From assembly GCF_003001935.1 (NCBI RefSeq), contig NZ_PVNG01000022.1, positions 1 to 64,000 of the forward strand: a DNA stretch of 64,000 nucleotides, given 5' to 3'. The number at the start of each line of letters is the position of its first letter. Within the stretch, counting starts at the first letter, position 1. Below, in pieces: positions 8,104 through 16,059 of this stretch. The notes under the pieces were generated by a model. It saw only the letters and a list, made by a program, of their open reading frames with translations. It was not told the DNA's origin and ran no database searches. The translations under genes were made by a program, and so were the position numbers. Source of the DNA: Nonomuraea fuscirosea (GTDB lineage Bacteria > Actinomycetota > Actinomycetes > Streptosporangiales > Streptosporangiaceae).

Positions 8104-9575
8104 GTACGGCCTCTCATCGCGCCGAGCAGCGGCCAGGCGCCGGCGTTGTTCGCGCGCAGGGTCAGGAAGTCCTCGTAGAGCTGGTCGTAGCGGGCCCGCC
8201 GCGAGGGGTCGGGCTCGACCGCCTCGCGCAGCCGTACGTGCTGCCCGGCGGCCTCGGCGATGGACGGCGCGGCACCTGTGGCGGCCAGCCCGACCAGGCC
8301 GGCCCCGCGCGCCCCCACCTCGGTGTCGGCCGAGCGCCGCACGGGCAGCCCGGTGACGTCGGCGATGAGCGCGAGCCAGGTGGCGCTGGCAGAGCCGCCG
8401 CCGCACACCCGCAGCTCCGTGGGGTCGGCTCCGGTGGCCGCGAGACAGTCGCGGATGACCATGGTGAGCCCTTCCAGTACGGCCCTGGCGACGTGCTCGC
8501 GGCCGTGCTCGAACGACATGCCCAGCAGCGAGCCCCTGGCCAGCGGGTCGGAGAACGGCGCCCGCTCACCGGCAGGCGACAGGTACGGCAGGAACGCCAG
8601 CCCACCCGCCCCCGGCTCGCTCAGCAGCGCCAGCTCGCCCAGGTCGGCCGGGCCGTCGAGCCCGAGCAGGCCGCATGTCCACTGCACCACCTCGGTGCCG
8701 GCGAACGTGGGGAAGGCCCGCAGGTAGCCGCCGGGCAGCGCGATGGTGATGCCGGTCGGCGCGCCGTCCAGGTCGGGGGTGTCCACGACGACCTCGGTGC
8801 ACAGCGTGGTGCCGAGGATGCCGCACGCCTGCCCCGCCGACACCGCGCCCGAGCCCAGTGCCGTCGAAGCGATGTCGTACGGGGCCATGACGACCGGCGT
8901 CCCCGCGGCCAGGCCGAGCGCGGCGGCGGCGTCGCGGGACAGCTCGGCGACCGGGCAGGCCCGGACCGGGGGCAGCAGCCGTTCTGCCCACTCCAGGCCG
9001 AACAGGGACAGCAGGTCCGGTGCGTACGCCCGCGTCCGCAGGTCCATGAACGGCGCCGACGCGTCGGACTCGTCGGCCACCAGCTCCCCGGTGAGCCGGG
9101 AGTAGATCCAGCCGCCGCAGGTCAGGTTCGCGTGCGAGCGGGCGAGCCTGCCGGGGTCGTTCGCGTGCAGCCAGGTGAGGATGGCGTGCGGAAGGCCGGA
9201 GGCGGCGGCGGAGCCGTTGCGCCGGAAGGCGGTCTCGGCCAGGCCGTCGCGCGTCCAGGCGTCCACGTACGAGGCGGCCCTGGCGTCGTTCCAGAGGATC
9301 GCGGGGCCGGTCGGTTCACCGGCGGCGTCCACCAGCCAGCAGCCGTCGCCCTGGGCGGTGACCGCCACCAGGTCGGCGCCGCCCACCTGGGCGGCGACCT
9401 CGCGCACGGTGGCCGCGACCGCGTCCCAGACCGCGCCCATGTCCTGCTCGGCGTGTCCGGGGGCGGGTCTGGACACGACGGTCGCGCGCCGGGCGACGGC
9501 CGCCTCGGCGCCGGAGGAGTCGTACCCGACCGCTTTGATGACCGTGGTGCCCGCGTCCACGCAGATGATCGCCAT
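8100..9575 (-). CDS. FGGY-family carbohydrate kinase (first in operon)
   Basis: 491 residues. The N-terminus VDAGTTVIKAVGYD, the internal TAQGDGCWLVD and PAILWNDARA, and the C-terminal GGGSASATWLALIADVTG are FGGY-kinase motifs. The QGDG(L/C)WLVD segment is of the type found in erythritol and L-xylulose kinases, hence a polyol or ketopentose substrate is likely; this is inference. The ATG at 9575 shares its A with the permease stop (TGATG), and its own stop overlaps the next kinase by 4 bases, so translation is tightly coupled along the operon. Confidence 0.85.
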   Translation of the reverse strand: MAIICVDAGTTVIKAVGYDSSGAEAAVARRATVVSRPAPGHAEQDMGAVWDAVAATVREVAAQVGGADLVAVTAQGDGCWLVDAAGEPTGPAILWNDARAASYVDAWTRDGLAETAFRRNGSAAASGLPHAILTWLHANDPGRLARSHANLTCGGWIYSRLTGELVADESDASAPFMDLRTRAYAPDLLSLFGLEWAERLLPPVRACPVAELSRDAAAALGLAAGTPVVMAPYDIASTALGSGAVSAGQACGILGTTLCTEVVVDTPDLDGAPTGITIALPGGYLRAFPTFAGTEVVQWTCGLLGLDGPADLGELALLSEPGAGGLAFLPYLSPAGERAPFSDPLARGSLLGMSFEHGREHVARAVLEGLTMVIRDCLAATGADPTELRVCGGGSASATWLALIADVTGLPVRRSADTEVGARGAGLVGLAATGAAPSIAEAAGQHVRLREAVEPDPSRRARYDQLYEDFLTLRANNAGAWPLLGAMRGRT

Positions 9576-10807
9576 CAGGCCCTGCCGTGGGAGGTGCGCG
9601 ACCGGCGCGACACGGAGTCGACGACCACGGCGAGCAGCAGCACGGCCCCCGTGACCACGAACCTGATCGAGGAGTCGAGGTTGAGCAGGGTCAGGCCGCT
9701 GGAGATGGACTGGATGACGATGATGCCGAGCAGCGCGCCGAACGCGGTGCCGCGCCCGCCGAACAGGCTCGTCCCGCCGATCACGGCCGCCGCGATGGCG
9801 TTGAGGTTGACGTCGCCCGCGCCGCTGCTCTGGTTGGCCGCCGCCAGCCGGGCCGCGGCCATGATGCCGCCGACCGCGGCGAACGTCGAGCAGAGCACGA
9901 ACACGGAGGTGAAGACGGCCTTGACGTCGATGCCCGCCCGGCGCGCGGCCTCCACGTTGCCGCCCACGGCGTAGACCGAGCGGCCCCACTTCGTCCGCGA
10001 CAGCAGGTAGTGCATGATCAGCACGAGCGCGACGAAGAAGACGAACATCCAGCCCACGCCGCGCGTCTGGCCGAGGTACCAGACCACGAAGGCCAGCACC
10101 GCCAGCAGCGCCACGCTCCTGACGACCAGCGTCGACAGGCCCTTGGCCGACAGCCCGGCCTTGCGCCGCGCCTGGGCGTGCAGGTAGCCGCTGAGGAACA
10201 GCCAGGCGGAGGCGATCACGGCGAACGCGTACGACAGCGGGGCCGGGACGAAGTCGAGCTGGGCGAAGTTCACCAGCGCCGAGTCGAACGGCAGGTTGAT
10301 CGACCCCTTGGTGCCCAGCACGTACAGCTGCAGCCCGAGGAAGGCGAGCAGCCCGGCCAGCGTGATGACGAAGCTGGGCACCCCGAACCGGTTGAACAGC
10401 TGCCCGTACAGCCACCCGATGACCGCGCCCATGAGGACCGAGGCCAGGATCGCCACCCAGACCGGCAGCCCCTGGCCGACGAACAGCACGGCCAGCACCG
10501 CGCCCGACAGCCCGCTGACCGAGCCGACGGACAGGTCGATCTGGCCCACCAGCAGCACGCACACGATGCCGAGCGCGATCACGCCGACGGCGGCCGACTC
10601 CAGGGTGAGGTTCACCAGGTTCGCGCTGGACAGGAAGATCGGGTTGAGCGCCTGGAACACCGACCAGATGACGATGAGCCCGACGACGACCGGGATGACC
10701 CCGAGGTCGCCGCCGCGGGCCCGTTCGACCACGTCGGTGATCGCGCCGCGCCACCCGTCACGGCTCTGCAACCGCTCGTCCTGGCGGTCGGTCGTCACGG
10801 CGCTCAC
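9575..10807 (-). CDS. Sugar ABC transporter permease (XylH/RbsC type)
   Basis: 410 residues with about ten hydrophobic segments, typical of CUT2 permeases; the long form resembles XylH. Family signatures include LVGQIDLSVGSVSGLSGAVL and AAVIGGTSLFGGRGTAFGALLG. I place the start at GTG 10807 because it overlaps the ATPase stop in a GTGA junction, whereas the longer open frame upstream is antisense-like. It forms a homodimeric channel served by the single-domain ATPase encoded just upstream. Confidence 0.9.
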   Translation of the reverse strand: MSAVTTDRQDERLQSRDGWRGAITDVVERARGGDLGVIPVVVGLIVIWSVFQALNPIFLSSANLVNLTLESAAVGVIALGIVCVLLVGQIDLSVGSVSGLSGAVLAVLFVGQGLPVWVAILASVLMGAVIGWLYGQLFNRFGVPSFVITLAGLLAFLGLQLYVLGTKGSINLPFDSALVNFAQLDFVPAPLSYAFAVIASAWLFLSGYLHAQARRKAGLSAKGLSTLVVRSVALLAVLAFVVWYLGQTRGVGWMFVFFVALVLIMHYLLSRTKWGRSVYAVGGNVEAARRAGIDVKAVFTSVFVLCSTFAAVGGIMAAARLAAANQSSGAGDVNLNAIAAAVIGGTSLFGGRGTAFGALLGIIVIQSISSGLTLLNLDSSIRFVVTGAVLLLAVVVDSVSRRSRTSHGRA

Positions 10808-11562
10808 TGCTGCCCCCTCTGGTTGCGGCGGGACACCACGTTGTCCGTGGCACCGGTGATGGCGGCGATGATGTCCTCGGTGGAGACCTGGTCCACCGCG
10901 AACACCCCGTTGTTGCGGCCTAGCCGCAGCACCGCCACGGTGTCGGCGACGGCCTTCACGTCCGCCATGTTGTGGCTGATCATGATCACGCCCAGCCCGT
11001 TCTCGCGCAGCCGCTCGACCAGGTTGAGCACCTCGGCCGTCTGGGCCACGCCGAGCGCGGCGGTGGGCTCGTCGAGGATGATGACCTTCGGGTCGCCGAG
11101 CAGCGACCTGGCGATGGCCACCGTCTGCCGCTGCCCGCCCGACAGGGCCGCCACCGGCACCCGCACGCTCGGGATCTTGGCGGAGAGCTGGCGCAGCAGC
11201 TCCCACGAGCGGGTCTCCATGGCCACGTCGTTCAGCCGGAGCGGACGGATCTCCTGGCCGAGGAAGAGGTTCTGGATGACGTCGAGGTTCTCGCACAGCG
11301 CCAGGTCCTGGAAGACGGTGGCGATGCCGAGCTTGTGGGCGGCGGCCGGGGTCGGGATCTCCACCTGACGGCCCTCGAACGTGATCGTGCCCGAGTCCGG
11401 CGGATGCACCCCCGACAGGATCTTGACCAGCGTGGACTTGCCCGCGCCGTTGTCGCCCACGACGGCGACGACCTGGCCGGCGGCGACGTCGAGCTCGATG
11501 TCGGTGAGCGCGGCCACGGCGCCGAAGGTCTTGTTGATGCCGCGCAGCGACAGGACGGTCAT
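10804..11562 (-). CDS. Sugar ABC transporter ATP-binding protein (single domain, CUT2)
   Basis: 252 residues and only one nucleotide-binding domain, unlike the duplicated ~500-residue RbsA/XylG form. Walker A is GDNGAGKSTLVK (residues ~36-47), the signature is ALSGGQRQTVAIARSLL, Walker B is VIILDEPTAAL and the switch His is in MISHNMAD. It energises the XylH-like permease; two copies would be required per transporter. It lies 10 bases after the binding-protein gene and overlaps the permease start. Confidence 0.92.
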   Translation of the reverse strand: MTVLSLRGINKTFGAVAALTDIELDVAAGQVVAVVGDNGAGKSTLVKILSGVHPPDSGTITFEGRQVEIPTPAAAHKLGIATVFQDLALCENLDVIQNLFLGQEIRPLRLNDVAMETRSWELLRQLSAKIPSVRVPVAALSGGQRQTVAIARSLLGDPKVIILDEPTAALGVAQTAEVLNLVERLRENGLGVIMISHNMADVKAVADTVAVLRLGRNNGVFAVDQVSTEDIIAAITGATDNVVSRRNQRGQQ

Positions 11563-11572
11563 CGGTCCGCTC

Positions 11573-12664
11573 CTACTTGATGCCGAGCTCTTCGCAGCCC
11601 TTGGCGTACGCGCCCGTGCACACGTCGGCGGCCTTCATGATGCCGCTGTCGAACAGCACTTCCTTGGTGTTGTCCTTGGTCACGACCGTGGGGACGAACA
11701 GCTCGGAGGGCGTGTCGTAGAGGGTGGTCTTGCCGGCGGGCTTCTTGCCCTGCATGAATTCCCAGGCCACGTTGGCCGAAGCCTCGGCGACGATCTTGAT
11801 GGGCTTGGAGATCGTGTTGTACTGGTCGCCCGCGATGATGCGCTGCGCGGCGGCGATCTCGGCGTCGTTGCCGGTGACCGGCGGCACCTTCCCGCCTGCG
11901 GCCTTGAACGCGGCGATCGCGCCGCCGCCGGTGCCGTCGTTGGCCGCGACCACGCCGACGATCTGGTCCTTGAACTGGGTGATCTGGCCGCTGACCCAGG
12001 TCTGGGCCTTCTCCGGCTGCCAGTCGGGGGTGTCGTACTCGGCGAGCAGCTTGAAGCCGCTCGGGTCGACCGCGCTGTGGATGCCCTTCTTGATCAGCTG
12101 GGCCGCCGCGTCGGTGGGGGAGCCGTTGACCTGGAGGATGCCGCCCTCGGCCTTCTCGGCCTTGAGGTGGTCCACCAGGGACTGGGCGATCATCGAGCCG
12201 ATCTTCTCGTTGTCGAACGAGATGTAGTAGTCGGCGGGCGTGGCCGGGATCGGCCGGTCGTAGGCGATGATCGGCACCTGCTGCGACTGGGCCGACTTGA
12301 CGATCGTGGCCGCGGCGGCGGAGTCGACCGGGTCGATCACGATCGCCTTGACGCCCTGGGCGAGCGCGGAGTTGGCCTGCTGCTGCTGCTTGGCCGCGTC
12401 GGAGTCGGCGTTCTGGTAGATGACCTCGCAGGTCGGGCAGAGCTGCTTCATCCTGGCCTCGAACAGCGGCTTGTCCTGCAGCTCGTATCGGGTCGAGGCG
12501 AGGTCGGGCATGAGGAAGGCGACCTTGGCGTTCTGCAGGTCGCCGCCGCCGGTGTCGCCGGCATCGCCACTGCCGCCGGAGCCGCCGCCGCACGCGGCCA
12601 GCACCGAGGTCGCGAGCACCGCCACTGCGGCGAACGCGGAGGTCCGCATCTTAGCTCTGTTCAC
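11573..12664 (-). CDS. XylF-like sugar-binding lipoprotein
   Basis: 363 residues with a lipoprotein signal (VLAAC, Cys25) and a Gly/Ser linker. The periplasmic-binding fold of family 4 is clear, and the segment PIIAYDRPI followed by DYYISFDNEKIG is characteristic of D-xylose-binding (XylF) relatives. No xylose isomerase gene accompanies it, so the true ligand may be another pentose or polyol. Four Cys beyond the lipid anchor occur as CPTC (near residue 76) and two near the C-terminus, possibly disulfides. It is the first gene after the SorC regulator, with its own operator region at 12761-12779. Confidence 0.88.
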   Translation of the reverse strand: MNRAKMRTSAFAAVAVLATSVLAACGGGSGGSGDAGDTGGGDLQNAKVAFLMPDLASTRYELQDKPLFEARMKQLCPTCEVIYQNADSDAAKQQQQANSALAQGVKAIVIDPVDSAAAATIVKSAQSQQVPIIAYDRPIPATPADYYISFDNEKIGSMIAQSLVDHLKAEKAEGGILQVNGSPTDAAAQLIKKGIHSAVDPSGFKLLAEYDTPDWQPEKAQTWVSGQITQFKDQIVGVVAANDGTGGGAIAAFKAAGGKVPPVTGNDAEIAAAQRIIAGDQYNTISKPIKIVAEASANVAWEFMQGKKPAGKTTLYDTPSELFVPTVVTKDNTKEVLFDSGIMKAADVCTGAYAKGCEELGIK

Positions 12665-12707
12665 GGGTGTTCCTTAGGTTCCTTGACGCTCGCCGGCCCC
12701 CGAGAAG

Positions 12708-12737
12708 GGGACACGCCCTCACGGGAGGGCATGTCCC
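12708..12737. terminator. GC-rich hairpin between regulator and transport operon
   Basis: Arms GGGACACGCCCTC (12708-12720) and GAGGGCATGTCCC (12725-12737) pair at 12 of 13 positions around a 4-base loop. It lies after the SorC gene and before the binding-protein gene on the minus strand. It could terminate the regulator transcript or structure the operon leader. Confidence 0.5.
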
Positions 12738-12760
12738 GTGGTGCGGCTCACGTTAGCGCG

Positions 12761-12779
12761 CGTTCAGAAACTTTGTCCA
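12761..12779 (-). promoter_or_regulatory. Candidate SorC-family operator before the XylF-like gene
   Basis: On the minus strand, GGACAAAGTTTCTGAA matches 13 of 16 positions of GAACAAAGTTGCAGAA found on the plus strand at 13780-13795, beside the regulator's own start. The shared element at both promoters suggests that the SorC-type protein binds there. Confidence 0.5.
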
Positions 12780-12789
12780 GCAAATGTGT

Positions 12790-13755
12790 TCAGAGTTGGT
12801 GGGCGGCTGCCAGCAGGCCCTCCGCGGTCGGGGTGTCCGTGACGAGCTGGTTGAAGTAGCCGCCCCTGGCTCCGGCGACGATCGAGAGCACCTTCTCCGC
12901 GCCGACGGCGACGGCGATCGTGTGGGGGATGCGGCGCAGCTCCTCCGGCTTCGCCGCGACCAGGCGCTCGCTGCCCGGATAGGTCACCGGGGCCCCGTCG
13001 CGGTCGTAGATGCGCATGCACACGTCGCCCACGGCCTGGCGCAGGCTCTCAGCGTCGCGCGGCATGAGGGAGGGCACCATCTGCCGCATCAGCGGGGCCG
13101 AGCCGACGCCCACGATCGCGCACTTGGCGTGCGCCCACAGGTCCATCACCCGGCGCACGGACGGCTCGTGCTGCAGCGAGTAGAACAGCTCGGGACCGGG
13201 CAGCGCGGGGGCGTAGAGGTAGGCGGGCACGCCGCCCGCGCGTTCGGCCAGGATGCGGGTGGTCTCGTTGGTCTGGAACCAGGGCTGCGGCTCCTCCTGG
13301 CCGCCCACGGCCGGGGCGATCGTGACGCCCGGGTACTGGCCCAGGCCCTCGCGGGCGCACTCGTACACCGTGGTGCCCGAGGAGACGAGCACGACGTCGC
13401 CGGATTCGAGGCCGACGGCGGCCAGCGCGCGGGTCACGCCGGGCGCCAGCCACGGGCCCAGCGTGGGGCCGCTGACCTTGGGGACGAGATAGACGCGCGC
13501 CAGCCCGAGCGCCCGCGCCACCTCGTCGGCCAGCGGGCCGTCCTCCAGCGCGGCCGGCCGGTGCACCTTGATCTCGACGATGCCCTGCCGGCGCGCCTCG
13601 GTGAGCAGCCGGCTCACGGTCGCCCTGCTGACGCCCAGGCGCCCCGCTATGTCGCCCTGTGTGGCGTCCTCCATGTAGTACTGCTGGGCCGCCGCGTACA
13701 TCAGCTCGGGGGCGAACCTCGGCTGTGCCTCGGGGGCGACGTCGGCGGCATTCAT
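12790..13755 (-). CDS. SorC/DeoR-type sugar-binding transcriptional regulator
   Basis: 321 residues from ATG 13755, which has GGAG just upstream; a longer frame to 13806 lacks a good site. The N-terminal helix-turn-helix is at about residues 30-55 (TQGDIAGRLGVSRATVSRLL) and the rest is the sugar-phosphate-binding domain of the SorC family (for example SSGTTVYE, VGSAPLM). Family members bind phosphorylated sugars as effectors, fitting a kinase-containing operon downstream. It probably controls 12664-4976 and itself through the repeated AACAAAGTT element at 12761-12779 and 13778-13797. Confidence 0.88.
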   Translation of the reverse strand: MNAADVAPEAQPRFAPELMYAAAQQYYMEDATQGDIAGRLGVSRATVSRLLTEARRQGIVEIKVHRPAALEDGPLADEVARALGLARVYLVPKVSGPTLGPWLAPGVTRALAAVGLESGDVVLVSSGTTVYECAREGLGQYPGVTIAPAVGGQEEPQPWFQTNETTRILAERAGGVPAYLYAPALPGPELFYSLQHEPSVRRVMDLWAHAKCAIVGVGSAPLMRQMVPSLMPRDAESLRQAVGDVCMRIYDRDGAPVTYPGSERLVAAKPEELRRIPHTIAVAVGAEKVLSIVAGARGGYFNQLVTDTPTAEGLLAAAHQL

Positions 13756-13777
13756 GCGCGCGCTCCTGATACGGCTT

Positions 13778-13797
13778 GTGAACAAAGTTGCAGAATG
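13778..13797 (+). promoter_or_regulatory. Candidate SorC-family operator at the regulator's promoter
   Basis: GTGAACAAAGTTGCAGAATG lies 23 bases upstream of the regulator ATG and shares most of its bases with the element before the transport operon (12761-12779, opposite strand). This is consistent with autoregulation. Confidence 0.5.
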
Positions 13798-13828
13798 GAT
13801 GCCCAACGACTATACCTGCGTGCCCAGG

Positions 13829-14803
13829 CTAGCCGTTGATCAAGGCCTCGCCCAGAGGGGTGCGCGTGTACAGGACACTCCGGCCGACGCGGGTGCCCAC
13901 GATCACGCCCGTCCTGCGCAGCGCCGCGAGATGGCCGCCCGTGGTGCCCAGGCTCTGCCCGAGCAGCGCGGCGAGCTGAGTGGTGGTGGCCGGCTCCGCC
14001 AGCTCGGCGAGGATGCGGGCCCGGCTGCGGCCGATCAGCGCCGCCAGGTCCGCGTCGGGCGCGGGCGGAGCGGCCGCGAGGCCCCTGACGGGATAGACCA
14101 GCGCGTACGGCCAGGCGTCCTCCAGATAGGTGCCGATGGCGCCCATGAACGCCGACGGCAGGAACAGCAGGCCCTTGCCGTCGAGCCGGTGGGTCCCCCG
14201 CCTGGTGGTCAGCTCGACCTCGATCCGGCCGCTGCGGTGCCAGCGCACGTTCGGGCGCAGGTCTTCGAGGGCCGCCTGCCAGCCGTACGCGGCCAGCCGC
14301 CCGGCCCGCTGCGCCACGTCGCGCTGGAGCACCGCGCGGAAGCGGGGCCAGTCGTGGGAGAGGATCTCGCGCCACAACGCCTCGTACGCCGCCGCGAACC
14401 GCCGCACCACGTCGGGCCCCAGCAGCAGCTCCCTGATCCAGTCCGGCACGGGCGGCCGGGCGGCCAGCGCCCGCCGGATCTCCCCGTGCGCCGTCTCCAG
14501 CGGCGTCGCGCGCATGGCCGCGAGTTCCGCCTCGAACGGCACGTCCACGGCCGTCGGCGGGGGCGCGACGAAGTCGACGTTGGCGTCCCCCTTGTTGCCG
14601 CTGATCACGGCCGACGCCCGCAGCACGGGATGCTCCGCGACGAGCTTCTGGTACGTCTCGCGCCACCGCGCCACCCACGGGCCGTTGGCGCCGGCGGGGT
14701 AGCGGCCGGCCAGCACCCACTGCGCGTGCATGGTCTCGATGAGCGGTGAGATCGCGAACCTGCTCGCCATCACGTCCTGAGGTACGACCTCAATCGTCAC
14801 CAT
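13829..14803 (-). CDS. ArsR-type winged-helix regulator with long N-terminal domain (DUF5937-like)
   Basis: 324 residues. The C-terminal ~85 residues form an ArsR-type winged helix (IGRSRARILAEL, TTTQLAALLGQSLGTTGGHLAALRRTG). The larger N-terminal part resembles the actinobacterial DUF5937 domain of unknown ligand. No metal-binding Cys motif is seen, so metals are unlikely effectors. It faces an MFS transporter gene, with an inverted repeat (14806-14821) immediately upstream of its ATG. Regulation of itself and of the transporter is therefore likely. Confidence 0.82.
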   Translation of the reverse strand: MVTIEVVPQDVMASRFAISPLIETMHAQWVLAGRYPAGANGPWVARWRETYQKLVAEHPVLRASAVISGNKGDANVDFVAPPPTAVDVPFEAELAAMRATPLETAHGEIRRALAARPPVPDWIRELLLGPDVVRRFAAAYEALWREILSHDWPRFRAVLQRDVAQRAGRLAAYGWQAALEDLRPNVRWHRSGRIEVELTTRRGTHRLDGKGLLFLPSAFMGAIGTYLEDAWPYALVYPVRGLAAAPPAPDADLAALIGRSRARILAELAEPATTTQLAALLGQSLGTTGGHLAALRRTGVIVGTRVGRSVLYTRTPLGEALING

Positions 14804-14805
14804 GT

Positions 14806-14821
14806 TTCGGTTATATCCGAA
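14806..14821. promoter_or_regulatory. Candidate ArsR-type operator (TTCGG-N6-CCGAA)
   Basis: The inverted repeat TTCGGTTATATCCGAA sits 3 bases upstream of the regulator ATG (14803) and before the divergent MFS gene. Its AT-rich spacer could overlap a -10 region. Confidence 0.55.
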
Positions 14822-14862
14822 TAAGTCGCGTGGGGAGGGAGCGGGCCAGCACCATCTGGCGT

Positions 14863-16059
14863 GTGAAAGGCGCGACGTTCGGCGAGGTGTTCGCCGTCAG
14901 GGAGTTCCGGGTGCTGTTCGGCAGCTTCGTGCTGCTGGTCGGCGGAGACTCGATCAAGATGCTGGCCCTGTCGGTGCTGGTCTACACGCGGACCGGCTCA
15001 CCCGGGCTGTCCGCGGCGGCGTACATGGCCGGGTGGCTGCCGTTCATCGTGGGCGGGCTGTTCCTGCTCTCGCTGGCCGACCGCCTGGCGCCGCGGGCGC
15101 TGATGGTGGCGGGCGAGCTGATCAGGGCCGTCACGTGCCTGCTGCTCGCCTACGCCGGGCTGCCGGTCTGGGCGATGCTGGCGCTGGTGCTGGTCACGGG
15201 TGTGTTCTCGCCGGTGTTCTTCGCGGCGCGGGCCGCGATGCTGCCCGAGGTGCTGCCGGGGGACGCGTTCGTGCTCGGGCGGTCGATGCTCAACGTGGCC
15301 TCGGCCAGTGCGCAGGTCGTCGGGCTGGCGGCCGGGGGCGCGTTCCTCGCCTTCGCCGGACCGGCCGGCGCGCTCGCCGTCACGGCCGGGCTGTCGGTGG
15401 TGGCCGCGCTGGTGCTGCGGTTCGGGCTGCCGTACCGGGCGGCACGGGGCGGGGAACGGCGCGGCGCGGTCCGGCAGACGCTGCGGGTCAACCGGCGGCT
15501 GTTGGCCGACGGCCGGGTCCGCGGGCTGCTGCTGGCCGGCTGGCTGCCGTGTGTGTGCCTGGCGGGCGCCGAGGCCATGGTGGTGCCGTACCTGGGCGGG
15601 CAGGGACAGGCGGGGGTGGTGCTGGCGGTGGCGGCCTGCGGGATGGCGGCCGGCGAGTTCGCGGTGGGGCGGTTCGCGGCCCCAGGACTGCGGGAGCGGC
15701 TGTCGTTGCCGCTGGCGGTGCTGCTGGGGGTGCCCTGGCTGGCGTTCGCGCTCTCGCCCGGGGTCGCCTGGGCGGCCGTGCTGGCGGCGATCGGGGCGGC
15801 CGGGCTGTCGTACCAGCTGGGGTTGCAGCGGCGGTTCGTGGACGCGGTGCCGGAGGAGGTGCGGGGGCAGGCGTTCGGGCTGCAGTCCGCCGGGCTGATG
15901 ACGGGGCAGGCGGCGGGGGCTGCGGTGGTGGGCGTGCTGGGGGAGGTGGTCGCGCCTGGGCAGGCCATCGCGCTGTCGGGGGCCGCGGGCGTGGTGGTCG
16001 CCCTCTCCCTGGCCCGCGTGCTGCGGCCCGCGCGACTTGCTACAGGTGTTCAGGGGTGA
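14863..16059 (+). CDS. MFS transporter, drug-efflux type
   Basis: About 398 residues from GTG 14863 (KGATFGEVFAVREFRVLFG), with roughly twelve hydrophobic segments. The opening REFRVLFGSF and the loop LADRLAPRALMVAGE are typical of the MFS_3/enterobactin-exporter-like group in actinomycetes. The start is uncertain: an in-frame GTG at 14830 and a GGGGAGGGA run at 14831-14839 allow a version eleven residues longer. It is paired divergently with the ArsR/DUF5937-like regulator, which probably represses it. The substrate is unknown. Confidence 0.82.
   Translation: MKGATFGEVFAVREFRVLFGSFVLLVGGDSIKMLALSVLVYTRTGSPGLSAAAYMAGWLPFIVGGLFLLSLADRLAPRALMVAGELIRAVTCLLLAYAGLPVWAMLALVLVTGVFSPVFFAARAAMLPEVLPGDAFVLGRSMLNVASASAQVVGLAAGGAFLAFAGPAGALAVTAGLSVVAALVLRFGLPYRAARGGERRGAVRQTLRVNRRLLADGRVRGLLLAGWLPCVCLAGAEAMVVPYLGGQGQAGVVLAVAACGMAAGEFAVGRFAAPGLRERLSLPLAVLLGVPWLAFALSPGVAWAAVLAAIGAAGLSYQLGLQRRFVDAVPEEVRGQAFGLQSAGLMTGQAAGAAVVGVLGEVVAPGQAIALSGAAGVVVALSLARVLRPARLATGVQG

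Noticed and set aside
8100..10754. Very long leftward frame through the XylH and FGGY genes
   Set aside because: The extra N-terminal portion lies over the permease in another frame and is Arg/Gly-rich; the true kinase begins at ATG 9575 in a TGATG overlap with the permease stop.
4976..12664. Classical xylose operon (xylAB/FGH)
   Set aside because: No xylose isomerase is present, the ATPase has only one domain and two dissimilar kinases occur.
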